In this document: positions 1 to 5,793 of the stretch, in pieces
Layout of the letters: each line of letters begins with the position of its first letter
How positions within the stretch are numbered: the stretch's first letter is position 1
Source of the DNA: Thermoflexibacter sp.
Lineage (GTDB): Bacteria; Bacteroidota; Bacteroidia; Cytophagales; Thermoflexibacteraceae
Length of the DNA: 5,793 bases
Assembly (NCBI GenBank): GCA_025455345.1
Contig: JALOMS010000561.1
Coordinates: 1 to 5,793, forward strand
Direction of reading: 5' to 3'
Notes under the pieces: model-generated
What the model was told of the DNA's origin: nothing
Databases searched by the model: none
The model's input: only the letters and a program-made list of their open reading frames with translations
Program-made: the position numbers and the translations under genes

Positions 1-28
1 AGGACATACGAGTTTGTTGAGATTTGTC

Positions 29-1432
29 CTACAAATATTCTCTTACATCTTGTACGTATCCTGTGATAGCGGCAACAGCCGCAGTAAGCGGACTTGCTAA
101 AAAGGTGCGCGCACCTGGTCCCTGCCTCCCCTCAAAATTGCGGTTTGATGTGGACACACAGTATTTACCTGCGGGAATTTTGTCCTCGTTCATGCCCAAG
201 CATGCCGAGCAGCCGGGTTCTCTTAAATCAAAACCCGCGGCTTTGAATACCTCATCTAATCCTTCTTTTTTTGCTTGGATTTCTACTTGTTTTGACCCAG
301 GAATGATAAGCACTTCTACACCTTCCGCTTTTTTCTTACCTTTGACAAAGTTCGCTACCATGCGTAAGTCCTCTATGCGCGAGTTGGTACAGCTACCAAT
401 AAAAACGTAATCCACCTTTTTTCCTATCATCTGCGTTCCTTCATCTAAGCCCATGTAATTCAATGATTTTTTGAAAGAGGTTATTTCTGACATATCTTTT
501 AGCTCTTCTGAAGTAGGAATTCTATCTGTAATTTTTACGCCCATGCCCGGATTAGTACCGTAGGTAATCATTGGGGTAATATCCTCTGCGTCAAAAGTTA
601 AGACCTTGTCATATTCTGCGCCTTCATCACTTGCCAATGTCTTCCAATAGGCTAAAGACTTTTCCCAAGCCTCTCCTTGTGGCGCAAATTCTCTTCCTTT
701 GATATAGTCAAAAGTAGTGTCGTCTGGGGCAATCAGTCCACAGCGCGCACCCATTTCTATACTCATGTTACAAATAGTCATACGCGCTTCCATAGACAAC
801 TCACGAATCGCAGAACCCGCATACTCAACAGCATATCCTACCCCTCCACTTGCTGATATTTTAGAAATAATGTACAAAACGATGTCTTTGGAAACTACTC
901 CCTTGCCCAATTTGCCATTGATTTCTATTTTCATTCTTTTGGGTTTGTATTGGAGAATACATTGAGTAGCAAGCACTTGCTCTACCTCACTTGTGCCTAT
1001 TCCAAAGGCAATAGTCCCAAATGCACCATGTGTAGAAGTATGACTATCTCCACACACGATAGTCATTGCGGGTAGCGTAATTCCCAACTCTGGACCTATG
1101 ACATGAACGATTCCTTGGTAAGGATGCCCTAAACCGTACAGTTCTACCCCAAATTCTTTACAATTTTTTTCTAAGGTTTCTACTTGGAGGCGAGAAAGCG
1201 CGTCTCCAATAGGCAAGTGTTGATTTTTGGTAGGGACATTGTGGTCGGCAGTAGCCCTTGTTTTGTGGGTACGAAAAACAGGCAAGTTGCGCCTTTTCAA
1301 TCCAGAAAACGCCTGTGGAGAGGTTACTTCGTGAATAAAGTGTGTATCTATATACAATACATCAGGGTAGCCTTCTTGGGAATAAACCACATGACTATCC
1401 CATATCTTGTCAAATAATGTTTTTGCCTTCAT
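29..1432 (-). CDS. leuC: 3-isopropylmalate dehydratase, large subunit (LeuC)
   Basis: This is the large, iron-sulfur-carrying subunit of isopropylmalate isomerase. With the small subunit LeuD it converts 2-isopropylmalate to 3-isopropylmalate in the cytoplasm, the second step of leucine biosynthesis. At 467 residues it is full length for the bacterial LeuC family. The aconitase-fold signatures are all visible: TADHNVPT (61-68), GDSHTSTHGAFG (128-139), the cluster ligands C348 in GSCTNSR and C408 and C411 in CSACLGMN, and the substrate-loop motif NRNFEGRQG (430-438). The ATG start gives the usual N-terminus (KTLFDKIWDSHVV), and the protein ends in the typical DVREYL. No Shine-Dalgarno sequence precedes it, as expected for Bacteroidota. 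leuD would be expected next on this strand, beyond the left edge. A paralogous aconitase-family dehydratase (homoaconitase or methylmalate type) is possible but less likely, given how close the motifs are to canonical LeuC. Confidence 0.97.
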   Translation of the reverse strand: MKAKTLFDKIWDSHVVYSQEGYPDVLYIDTHFIHEVTSPQAFSGLKRRNLPVFRTHKTRATADHNVPTKNQHLPIGDALSRLQVETLEKNCKEFGVELYGLGHPYQGIVHVIGPELGITLPAMTIVCGDSHTSTHGAFGTIAFGIGTSEVEQVLATQCILQYKPKRMKIEINGKLGKGVVSKDIVLYIISKISASGGVGYAVEYAGSAIRELSMEARMTICNMSIEMGARCGLIAPDDTTFDYIKGREFAPQGEAWEKSLAYWKTLASDEGAEYDKVLTFDAEDITPMITYGTNPGMGVKITDRIPTSEELKDMSEITSFKKSLNYMGLDEGTQMIGKKVDYVFIGSCTNSRIEDLRMVANFVKGKKKAEGVEVLIIPGSKQVEIQAKKEGLDEVFKAAGFDLREPGCSACLGMNEDKIPAGKYCVSTSNRNFEGRQGPGARTFLASPLTAAVAAITGYVQDVREYL

Positions 1433-1586
1433 AGATTATTAAGGTTTGCAAATAATAGTTAGTCAAATCAATGATAACCATTTATATAAAAAATGACTAC
1501 TCGTTCAATTGATGAACGGGCGTTTAAAATTAGAAATAATTTCAGAGAATCTATAAAAATAGTAATTTAATCGATTCAAATGCAGA
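1433..1586. other. Intergenic spacer upstream of leuC
   Basis: This 154-bp AT-rich gap lies between the 175-residue gene and leuC, both on the minus strand, so it must hold the end of the first transcript and probably a leuC promoter. I find no exact TAnnTTTG element on the minus strand; TATTATTTG, about 25 bases before the leuC start, is a near miss with one extra base. I see no leader peptide rich in leucine codons and no clear T-box or riboswitch fold. The one notable structure is the dyad at 1502-1518. Confidence 0.5.
1502..1518. promoter_or_regulatory. Short perfect inverted repeat upstream of leuC
   Basis: CGTTCA, a 5-nt loop (ATTGA) and TGAACG form a perfect 6-bp dyad. It sits about 70 bp before the leuC start and about 70 bp after the end of the preceding gene. 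On the minus strand a T-run (six T) follows only after eight bases, so it is a poor intrinsic terminator. It could equally be a regulator-binding site or chance, and I cannot tell these apart. Confidence 0.25.
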
Positions 1587-2114
1587 CTATACTTGCAAAA
1601 GAGAAATCATCTTGCCTTTGGCTATCATAGTTGCTGTATTTTTCTGGCTTGCGATTAGGTTAGCCGCCGCACTAACTGCGCTTGCGTCTTTGTATTTAAC
1701 CAGCTGAGCCTGTATTGCTTTGCGAAGCTCTGAGGCTATGGACGCACTTACATTAATCGTCCTCATACTTTCTATAATATTACTACTTGCATTAATCAAA
1801 AATATATTCATAGTCGCACCTGTTTCTTTCAACCAACTATTTCTATCATTTTGATTGATGTCGTATCCATTGACGATAAGGCTGTAGTTCTTAGATTCTT
1901 GTGGCAATTCTATCAAAAGAAATGGCACATCTGACTCTACATAAAGCCCATAGCGAAGTGTGGTTTTCTCCCACGCTTTGGGGTAATCCTTACTTTTAGA
2001 GGTATTATAAACCGCTACATCTAAAAATTCTTTATTTTCTTTGGCGATACTAAGCTGAACATCAGCCGCTTTTTTTGCTAAAGGATGTACGCCTCCTACT
2101 TTAAGTGATGACAT
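1587..2114 (-). CDS. Uncharacterised 175-residue soluble protein
   Basis: I do not recognise this protein. It has no signal peptide, no membrane segment and no cysteine, so it is probably cytoplasmic. Residues 1-30 look helical and lysine-rich. Residues 31-108 alternate polar and hydrophobic stretches that suggest beta strands (LDVAVYNT, LRYGLYVE, VPFLLIELP, YSLIVNGYDI, TMNIFLINAS). From about residue 110 to the end it is alanine- and serine-rich and strongly helical (SASIASELRKAIQAQL, then ASAVSAAANLIAS). A beta core with a long C-terminal amphipathic helix would suit a small self-assembling or partner-binding protein, but that is inference. The ATG start follows an AT-rich leader without a Shine-Dalgarno sequence. 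Sensible composition and a gene-like position between co-oriented genes support it being real. The 96-bp gap to the stress protein gene leaves open whether they are cotranscribed. Confidence 0.8.
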   Translation of the reverse strand: MSSLKVGGVHPLAKKAADVQLSIAKENKEFLDVAVYNTSKSKDYPKAWEKTTLRYGLYVESDVPFLLIELPQESKNYSLIVNGYDINQNDRNSWLKETGATMNIFLINASSNIIESMRTINVSASIASELRKAIQAQLVKYKDASAVSAAANLIASQKNTATMIAKGKMISLLQV

Positions 2115-2210
2115 ATTGGTTTGATTTTATGTATGTAAACAAATTTGATAAGTAATTATGAGTTATGAGTTATGAGTTGTTAGTTATGAGTGAATTTATA
2201 TAATTGTTAA
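2115..2210. other. Intergenic spacer between the stress protein and the unknown gene
   Basis: This 96-bp AT-rich gap holds the heptanucleotide array at 2156-2190 and, at 2199-2210, codons that look like a lost end of the stress protein (see the findings). I see no strong terminator hairpin and no exact TAnnTTTG promoter for the gene that follows on the minus strand. Confidence 0.5.
2156..2190. repeat. Heptanucleotide tandem repeat (TTATGAG, five units)
   Basis: Five consecutive 7-bp units are in perfect register: TTATGAG three times, one variant TTGTTAG with two changes, then TTATGAG again. The array ends 20 bp from the stop codon of the stress protein gene. Because 7 is not a multiple of 3 and the array lies outside coding sequence, gain or loss of units would not alter a protein directly. 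Such arrays commonly change length by replication slippage. Confidence 0.85.
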
Positions 2211-3053
2211 TCAGTATTTTATGTAAGCTACGTCTTCGGCAATGCTCCCCATTAATACCCGAATCAGCCCCGTGTTACCCTGTGTGGTCATGACAATCAT
2301 ATCCACATTCATCTCTTGGGCAAACGATAAAATGCCTTCGTATTCTGTATAATAATTATAGAAATTGATAGTGTAATTATCCAAAGCATATTCTTCTGCA
2401 AACTGCTTAATGGTATTCCGCGTAACAGAGGATAGCTCAAAATTATTGGGGGTAATGATTTTGACTAAGTGAATGGTTGTTTGATATATTTTTTGTATTT
2501 TTTTTATTACTTCTATGGCTGTAATTGGTACTTGTTTGAAGTCCGACGCAAAACAGATATGTTTGATATTTACGTCTTTTACTTCTCTTTTTACTGTCAA
2601 TACAGGTACTTTGGCAGTTCTAATGACTTTTTCGGCATTTGAGCCAAGTAAAAAACTGTCATTCTTATTCATGCCTTTAGAACCCATCACGATGAGGTGG
2701 ATTTGATACTTTTCTACAAAATAATTAATCTGATGTGTGATTCTATCAAAAGAAACATGGTCACTGATGTTTGCTTCAGGGAATTGTTTTTTTAATTCAT
2801 TGATTTTGATTTTTGTTTCTTTTAATAGTTTCATCAAATAGATTTTTTCAGGATTTTGTAAGTCTTTTTCAGTAAGCATATCTAAGTGAGTGATTTCCAA
2901 CTCATCTATATCTTTGGGGGTAGGAATATCAATCACGTGCAAAAGATAAACCTTTGCAGATGTTTTACTTGCAAGACCTACTGCCATAGACAAACCCTGA
3001 ATAGATTCAGGAGAAAAATCAGTAGGTACGAGAATTTTTTGGAGCGTATTCAT
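2211..3053 (-). CDS. Tandem-domain universal stress protein (UspA family), C-terminus short
   Basis: This is a cytoplasmic protein of two fused Usp domains, about residues 1-156 and 161-280. Usp proteins bind ATP or act as dimers in stress survival; the exact role here is unknown. Domain 1 is canonical: KILVPTDFS (6-14) with the nucleotide-contacting D12, and the full ATP-loop pattern G124-x2-G127-x9-G137-S138, followed by the final strand VPVLTVKR (149-156). Domain 2 is degenerate: it keeps FASDF (168-172) and G259-x9-G269-S270, but the first loop glycine is T256, so ATP binding there is doubtful. Domain 2 also stops at AEDVAYIKY, where the last strand (PVLTV-like) should follow, so about six to eight residues are missing. 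The gene begins 15 bp after the ArsR-type regulator and probably shares its transcript. There is no Shine-Dalgarno sequence before the ATG. Confidence 0.93.
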   Translation of the reverse strand: MNTLQKILVPTDFSPESIQGLSMAVGLASKTSAKVYLLHVIDIPTPKDIDELEITHLDMLTEKDLQNPEKIYLMKLLKETKIKINELKKQFPEANISDHVSFDRITHQINYFVEKYQIHLIVMGSKGMNKNDSFLLGSNAEKVIRTAKVPVLTVKREVKDVNIKHICFASDFKQVPITAIEVIKKIQKIYQTTIHLVKIITPNNFELSSVTRNTIKQFAEEYALDNYTINFYNYYTEYEGILSFAQEMNVDMIVMTTQGNTGLIRVLMGSIAEDVAYIKY

Positions 3054-3068
3054 GATTTAGTTTGCTAA

Positions 3069-3464
3069 TTAAAATCTTGCCTCATACCTTTTATTCTTTT
3101 TTTCCAATCTATTGACTGCCAATTCACGATTAGAATATAAGGTCTTATAAGTATTCATATCATTGGTAAGTTCGGGATTTTTCTCAAAATACTTGATGAT
3201 TAAATCTACAAAATCAATCAATTCTTCTTTGATTGTATAATAAGTCCATTGGTCGACCTTGCGATAAGTTACTAAGCCAGCATTTTTAAGATAAATCAAG
3301 TGGCGAGATATTTTGGTTTGGGTAAAATCCAAGACTAACTCTAAATCAGAAATACACATTTCTTTATTTTTGGAAATCAGGTACAAAATCCTAAGGCGCG
3401 ACTCGTCGCTTAAGGCTTTAAATATCTGACTCCCAACCCCTAAGTTAAAATGTTTAACCCTCAT
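3069..3464 (-). CDS. ArsR-type winged-helix transcriptional regulator
   Basis: This is a small (131-residue) DNA-binding protein of the ArsR/SmtB fold, expected to act as a dimeric repressor. Residues 12-32 (SQIFKALSDESRLRILYLISK) are the family's opening helices. Residues 38-65 (CISDLELVLDF, then TQTKISRHLIYLKNAGLV) form the helix-turn-helix with the recognition helix, and 66-78 (TYRKVDQWTYYTI) the beta wing. A charged, probably helical tail (79-131) replaces the usual short dimerisation helix. C37 is the only cysteine: there is no CxC metal site of the ArsR type and no paired-histidine site in the last helix. A metal signal is therefore unlikely, and the signal is unknown. It lies just upstream of the stress protein gene and probably in one operon with it. 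The ATG start fits the domain border, and no better upstream start is needed. Confidence 0.93.
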   Translation of the reverse strand: MRVKHFNLGVGSQIFKALSDESRLRILYLISKNKEMCISDLELVLDFTQTKISRHLIYLKNAGLVTYRKVDQWTYYTIKEELIDFVDLIIKYFEKNPELTNDMNTYKTLYSNRELAVNRLEKKNKRYEARF

Positions 3465-3496
3465 GGTAAGTAAGAAAATATTTTATGCTTGTTTAT

Positions 3497-3536
3497 ACGA
3501 TTATTTGAATACACGAATATACAATAAAAACGAATA
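3497..3536. promoter_or_regulatory. Three ACGA(A/T)TA boxes before the regulator gene
   Basis: ACGATTA (3497-3503), ACGAATA (3513-3519) and ACGAATA (3530-3536) recur at intervals of 16 and 17 bp, 33 to 72 bp upstream of the regulator's start. The even spacing and position would suit autoregulatory binding, but the boxes are short, lie in AT-rich DNA, and form no good inverted repeat of the kind ArsR proteins usually bind. This is a weak call. Confidence 0.2.
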
Positions 3537-3648
3537 AAATAAACCCTTTTAAAAATATTTTTGGCTTATATCTTGCGCTAATTCATAAATTCAAGTTTCT
3601 TTACTTGTCTTTGGCATGAAATTGTTGTTAAATTTGCTAAAAACTTGT

Positions 3649-3677
3649 TTTGTAAATAATTATTTTACTTAGTTTTG
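3649..3677 (+). promoter_or_regulatory. Bacteroidota-type promoter for mrdA
   Basis: TTTG at 3649-3652, a 17-nt spacer and TAGTTTTG at 3670-3677 match the known Bacteroidota -33/-7 consensus (TTG or TTTG, about 17-23 nt, TAnnTTTG) exactly at every fixed position. Transcription would start near 3684, giving a leader of about 55 nt before the TTG start of mrdA. The spacer also holds an imperfect inverted repeat (GTAAA at 3652-3656, TTTAC at 3664-3668), which could be an operator or just AT-rich chance. Confidence 0.5.
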
Positions 3678-3739
3678 TATTATTCTTAATTAAAATAAAC
3701 CTCCATTCTTTTACGTTAAGTATTTAAACCCTTTTTACT

Positions 3740-5695
3740 TTGAATTCTTCTTTCAGACGATATGTCATTCATACAGTTACGCTATTAGTAGCTCTTATTT
3801 TCTTGGCAAAACTGTTCTTCCTTCAGGTGCTTGACGAAGAGTATAAGTTAGAAGCAGAAGGAAACGCCATGCGGAAAATTATAGAGCATCCTGACCGAGG
3901 GCTTATCAAAGACCGTGCGGGCAAGCTCGTAGTAGCCAATATGCCCGTACATGACATTTATATCATTCCCAAAGATTTCGTGATAGAAGACACTACCCGT
4001 TTTTGTGCTTTATTCAATATTTCTAAAAAAGAACTTATTGCCAAATATCAGAAAATAAGAAAAAGCAAGGATTATTCTTATTACAGTCCTATGCTATTTA
4101 TTAAGCATCTTCCAGAAAGCCAATACCTTAAAATAGCAGATAAATTAGATGAATTTTCGGGATTAGAGGCGCGAGTACGTACCTTGAGGCAATATCCTCA
4201 TCAGAGCTTGGCAAATGCTTTGGGATATGTCAGTGAGATAGATGAAGTAATGCTCAAACGAGATACTACCCAATATTATAAGCAGGGCGATTTGATAGGT
4301 AGAGCGGGCATAGAATCCAGTTATGAACAAGAGCTAAGGGGTACAAGAGGCATAAAACACGTCATGGTCAATGCTCGTCATATTATCAAAGACCGATTTG
4401 AAGGAGGAAAACACGATATAGACTCAGAAGTAGGAGATAGCCTGACAGCATCTATCGACTTAGCACTACAACAATTCGGAGAAAAACTAATGTCTAACAA
4501 GATGGGTAGTATTGTGGCTATCGAACCCTCCTCAGGAGAAATATTAGCGATGGTTTCTGCGCCTTCTTATGACCCGAACTCCTTGATTGGTAGTGAGAAA
4601 GAGTTTACCCAAGAGTATTTCAAATTGGCAAGTAATAGACTCAAACCGCTTTATAACCGTCCTGTCATGGCTTTTTATCCGCCAGGTTCTATTTTCAAAT
4701 TAGTACAAGCTCTTATTGGGTTGGAAGAAGGAGTTATAGACTCTGTGGATACGCGTATTCCTTGTATCCAAGATGTAGTCAAATGCCATGGACATGCTTC
4801 GCCTTTGGGTCTAAAAGGGTCTATCCAACACTCTTGTAATCCCTTCTATCTCAAGGTGTTTAACCGCATAATTATTCAAGACAAATCTAAGGATTACTAT
4901 GAAGATACCAAGATTGGTCTTGCCAGATGGCACAGTTACGTAACCAAATTTGGTTTTGGGCATAAGTTAGGGTCTGATTTGTTAGAAGAAAAGGCGGGGA
5001 ATATGCCTTCTGTTGCCTATTATAACAAGCGATTTAAGGGACGAAAATGGAAATTTGGTAATATCTATTCCTTGAGTATTGGACAAGGAGAAATGGGTGT
5101 TACTCCCCTACAAATGGCAAACTTAGCCGCTATTATTGCCAACAGAGGCTATTATTATATTCCTCATATCATCAAAGACATTAATGGTACAGGGGCTTTG
5201 CCAAAATTCAAAGAAAAACAAGAAACAGGTATTAAGAAAGAGTATTTTAATTTGGTAGTTGATGCGATGGCAGATGTAGTAAGAGCAGGAACAGCGCGCA
5301 AAGCACAAGTCGCCAACGTAGTAGTTTGTGGGAAAACGGGTACAGCACAAAACCCTCATGGAGAAGACCATTCTGTATTCATTGCTTTTGCTCCAAAAGA
5401 AAACCCCAAAATTGCAATTGCTGTTTATGTAGAAAATGCGTGCTGGGGTGGTTCTTGGGCAGCACCTATCGCTGGTTTGATGATAGAACAATACCTCAAA
5501 GGTAATATAACAGACCCCAATCGTCAAAAACTGATAGAGCAAATCTCCCAAAAAGATTTTATAGGTATTAAAGAAATTAAATTGAAAAAATTAGAAGAAG
5601 AGGTACAAAAATCTGCGAACAAAGCTAATTCAACCCCTAAAGCAAATACCCAAACGGAGCAAATAGTATCTTCTAACAAAAAGGGTAATGAATAA
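3740..5695 (+). CDS. mrdA: Penicillin-binding protein 2, peptidoglycan transpeptidase
   Basis: This is a class B penicillin-binding protein that cross-links peptidoglycan during elongation, working with RodA and MreC. It is anchored by one N-terminal membrane helix (about residues 9-30), with the rest in the periplasm. The pedestal domain carries HPDRGLIKDRAGKL (50-63) and GDLIGRAGIE (183-192). The transpeptidase domain has all three active-site motifs: S317-I-F-K320 (nucleophile), S365-C-N367, and K532-T-G-T. At 651 residues it is close to the family norm. A lysine- and glutamate-rich low-complexity tail follows about residue 585. The start must be TTG: an in-frame TAA lies 15 bp upstream and the next Met (44) would remove the membrane anchor. 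No mreC, mreD or rodA is adjacent, so it seems to be expressed from its own promoter. FtsI-type PBP3 is less likely, because no PASTA domain is present and GRAGIE with SCN is the PBP2 pattern in this phylum. Confidence 0.95.
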   Translation: MNSSFRRYVIHTVTLLVALIFLAKLFFLQVLDEEYKLEAEGNAMRKIIEHPDRGLIKDRAGKLVVANMPVHDIYIIPKDFVIEDTTRFCALFNISKKELIAKYQKIRKSKDYSYYSPMLFIKHLPESQYLKIADKLDEFSGLEARVRTLRQYPHQSLANALGYVSEIDEVMLKRDTTQYYKQGDLIGRAGIESSYEQELRGTRGIKHVMVNARHIIKDRFEGGKHDIDSEVGDSLTASIDLALQQFGEKLMSNKMGSIVAIEPSSGEILAMVSAPSYDPNSLIGSEKEFTQEYFKLASNRLKPLYNRPVMAFYPPGSIFKLVQALIGLEEGVIDSVDTRIPCIQDVVKCHGHASPLGLKGSIQHSCNPFYLKVFNRIIIQDKSKDYYEDTKIGLARWHSYVTKFGFGHKLGSDLLEEKAGNMPSVAYYNKRFKGRKWKFGNIYSLSIGQGEMGVTPLQMANLAAIIANRGYYYIPHIIKDINGTGALPKFKEKQETGIKKEYFNLVVDAMADVVRAGTARKAQVANVVVCGKTGTAQNPHGEDHSVFIAFAPKENPKIAIAVYVENACWGGSWAAPIAGLMIEQYLKGNITDPNRQKLIEQISQKDFIGIKEIKLKKLEEEVQKSANKANSTPKANTQTEQIVSSNKKGNE

Positions 5696-5732
5696 CTTAA
5701 GTAATTTAACTTTTCTAAGCGTTCTTTGTATT

Positions 5733-5793
5733 AAAGTCCCATTGGGACGATATATTGGTAGAAAACGTAATTTTAACACAGCCTGTAAGTCCC
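5733..5793. repeat. Probable intergenic repeat with GTCCC/GGGAC dyad, running off the right edge
   Basis: AAGTCCC at 5734-5740 recurs at 5787-5793, exactly 53 bp on, where the window ends. The first copy continues as a perfect hairpin (GTCCC, ATT, GGGAC; 5736-5748) followed by GATATATTGGTAGAAAA. From memory, sequences of this form (GTCCC-x-GGGAC-ATATT-GTAGAAA, spaced by some 25-30 variable bases) occur as dispersed intergenic repeats in Bacteroidota genomes, but I could not check this. It lacks a T-run, so it is not a standard terminator for mrdA. All three forward frames downstream of mrdA contain early stops, so no gene is seen here. Confidence 0.45.

Larger units (their letters stand above)
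3465..3739. other. Divergent intergenic region between the arsR-type gene and mrdA
   Basis: This very AT-rich 275-bp spacer drives transcription both ways: leftward into the regulator and stress protein genes, rightward into mrdA. The plus-strand promoter candidate is at 3649-3677. For the minus strand I find no exact TAnnTTTG match. Three ACGA(A/T)TA boxes at 3497, 3513 and 3530 lie just before the regulator start and could be operator half-sites. I see no small gene or RNA in it. Confidence 0.5.

Noticed and set aside
1..30. AGGACA (1-6) and TGTCCT (25-30) as an inverted repeat at the end of leuC, with minus-strand ATATTTGTAG resembling the right-edge repeat
   Set aside because: The 18-nt loop and lack of a T-run argue against a terminator. 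The ATATTTGTAG stretch is mostly coding for the normal LeuC C-terminus, so the resemblance is probably chance; the window edge prevents a firmer check.
24..410. Open frame of 128 codons on the plus strand inside leuC
   Set aside because: It lies entirely antisense to the highly conserved 3' part of leuC, and its translation has no recognisable domain. The other plus-strand frames within leuC and the stress protein gene are shadows of the same kind.
1502..1518. Dyad before leuC as an intrinsic terminator
   Set aside because: The stem is only 6 bp with three weak A-T pairs, and on the minus strand the T-run begins eight bases after the stem.
1533..1543. GAAAT-A-ATTTC palindrome downstream of the unknown gene
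   Set aside because: A 5-bp AT-rich palindrome is expected often by chance in this composition.
1433..1586. Leucine attenuator or T-box leader before leuC
   Set aside because: No short leader frame with a run of leucine codons and no conserved T-box sequence is visible on the minus strand.
5123..5551. Open frame of 142 codons on the minus strand inside mrdA
   Set aside because: It is antisense to the KTGT-containing end of the transpeptidase domain, with a composition that looks like a shadow and no plausible promoter or partner.
5736..5748. GTCCC-ATT-GGGAC as the mrdA terminator
   Set aside because: No T-run follows on either strand, and the loop is only three bases; a repeat unit explains it better.
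5733..5793. CRISPR array at the right edge
   Set aside because: Only a 7-bp identity recurs before the edge, the dyad sits at the start of the unit, and no cas gene is in the window.

Overview
The window reads as ordinary chromosomal DNA from a member of the Bacteroidota, most likely Cytophagales-like, although the lineage is an inference. The support is its AT-rich composition, the lack of Shine-Dalgarno sequences before all five genes, a good match to the Bacteroidota promoter consensus (TTTG, 17 nt, TAnnTTTG) before the one plus-strand gene, and the character of the PBP2 and ArsR-type proteins. I see no RNA genes, insertion sequences, prophage genes or CRISPR array.

Layout. Four genes lie on the minus strand and one on the plus strand, diverging from an AT-rich spacer at 3465-3739. 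Reading leftward from the spacer: a small ArsR-type winged-helix regulator (3464-3069); 15 bp on, a tandem-domain universal stress protein (3053-2211); a 96-bp gap holding a 7-bp tandem repeat; an unrecognised 175-residue soluble protein (2114-1587); a 154-bp gap with a small dyad; and leuC, the large subunit of isopropylmalate isomerase (1432-29), complete within the window. Reading rightward: a penicillin-binding protein 2 (mrdA, 3740-5695) with a forced TTG start. The last 60 bp or so begin what looks like an intergenic repeat carrying GTCCC/GGGAC dyads.

How the genes relate. The regulator and the stress protein are close enough to share one transcript, so the regulator may control it. leuC belongs to leucine biosynthesis and its partner leuD is expected just beyond the left edge. 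mrdA serves lateral cell-wall synthesis, but its usual partners mreC, mreD and rodA are not next to it here. The genes do not form an obvious single system.

The points most worth a second look are small ones. The stress protein appears to have lost its last beta strand to a stop codon, and in-frame remnants of that strand are still readable after the stop, next to a heptanucleotide repeat. The other points are the terminal repeat, the unknown 175-residue protein, and the isolated setting of mrdA. I found no convincing evidence of a new multi-gene system.
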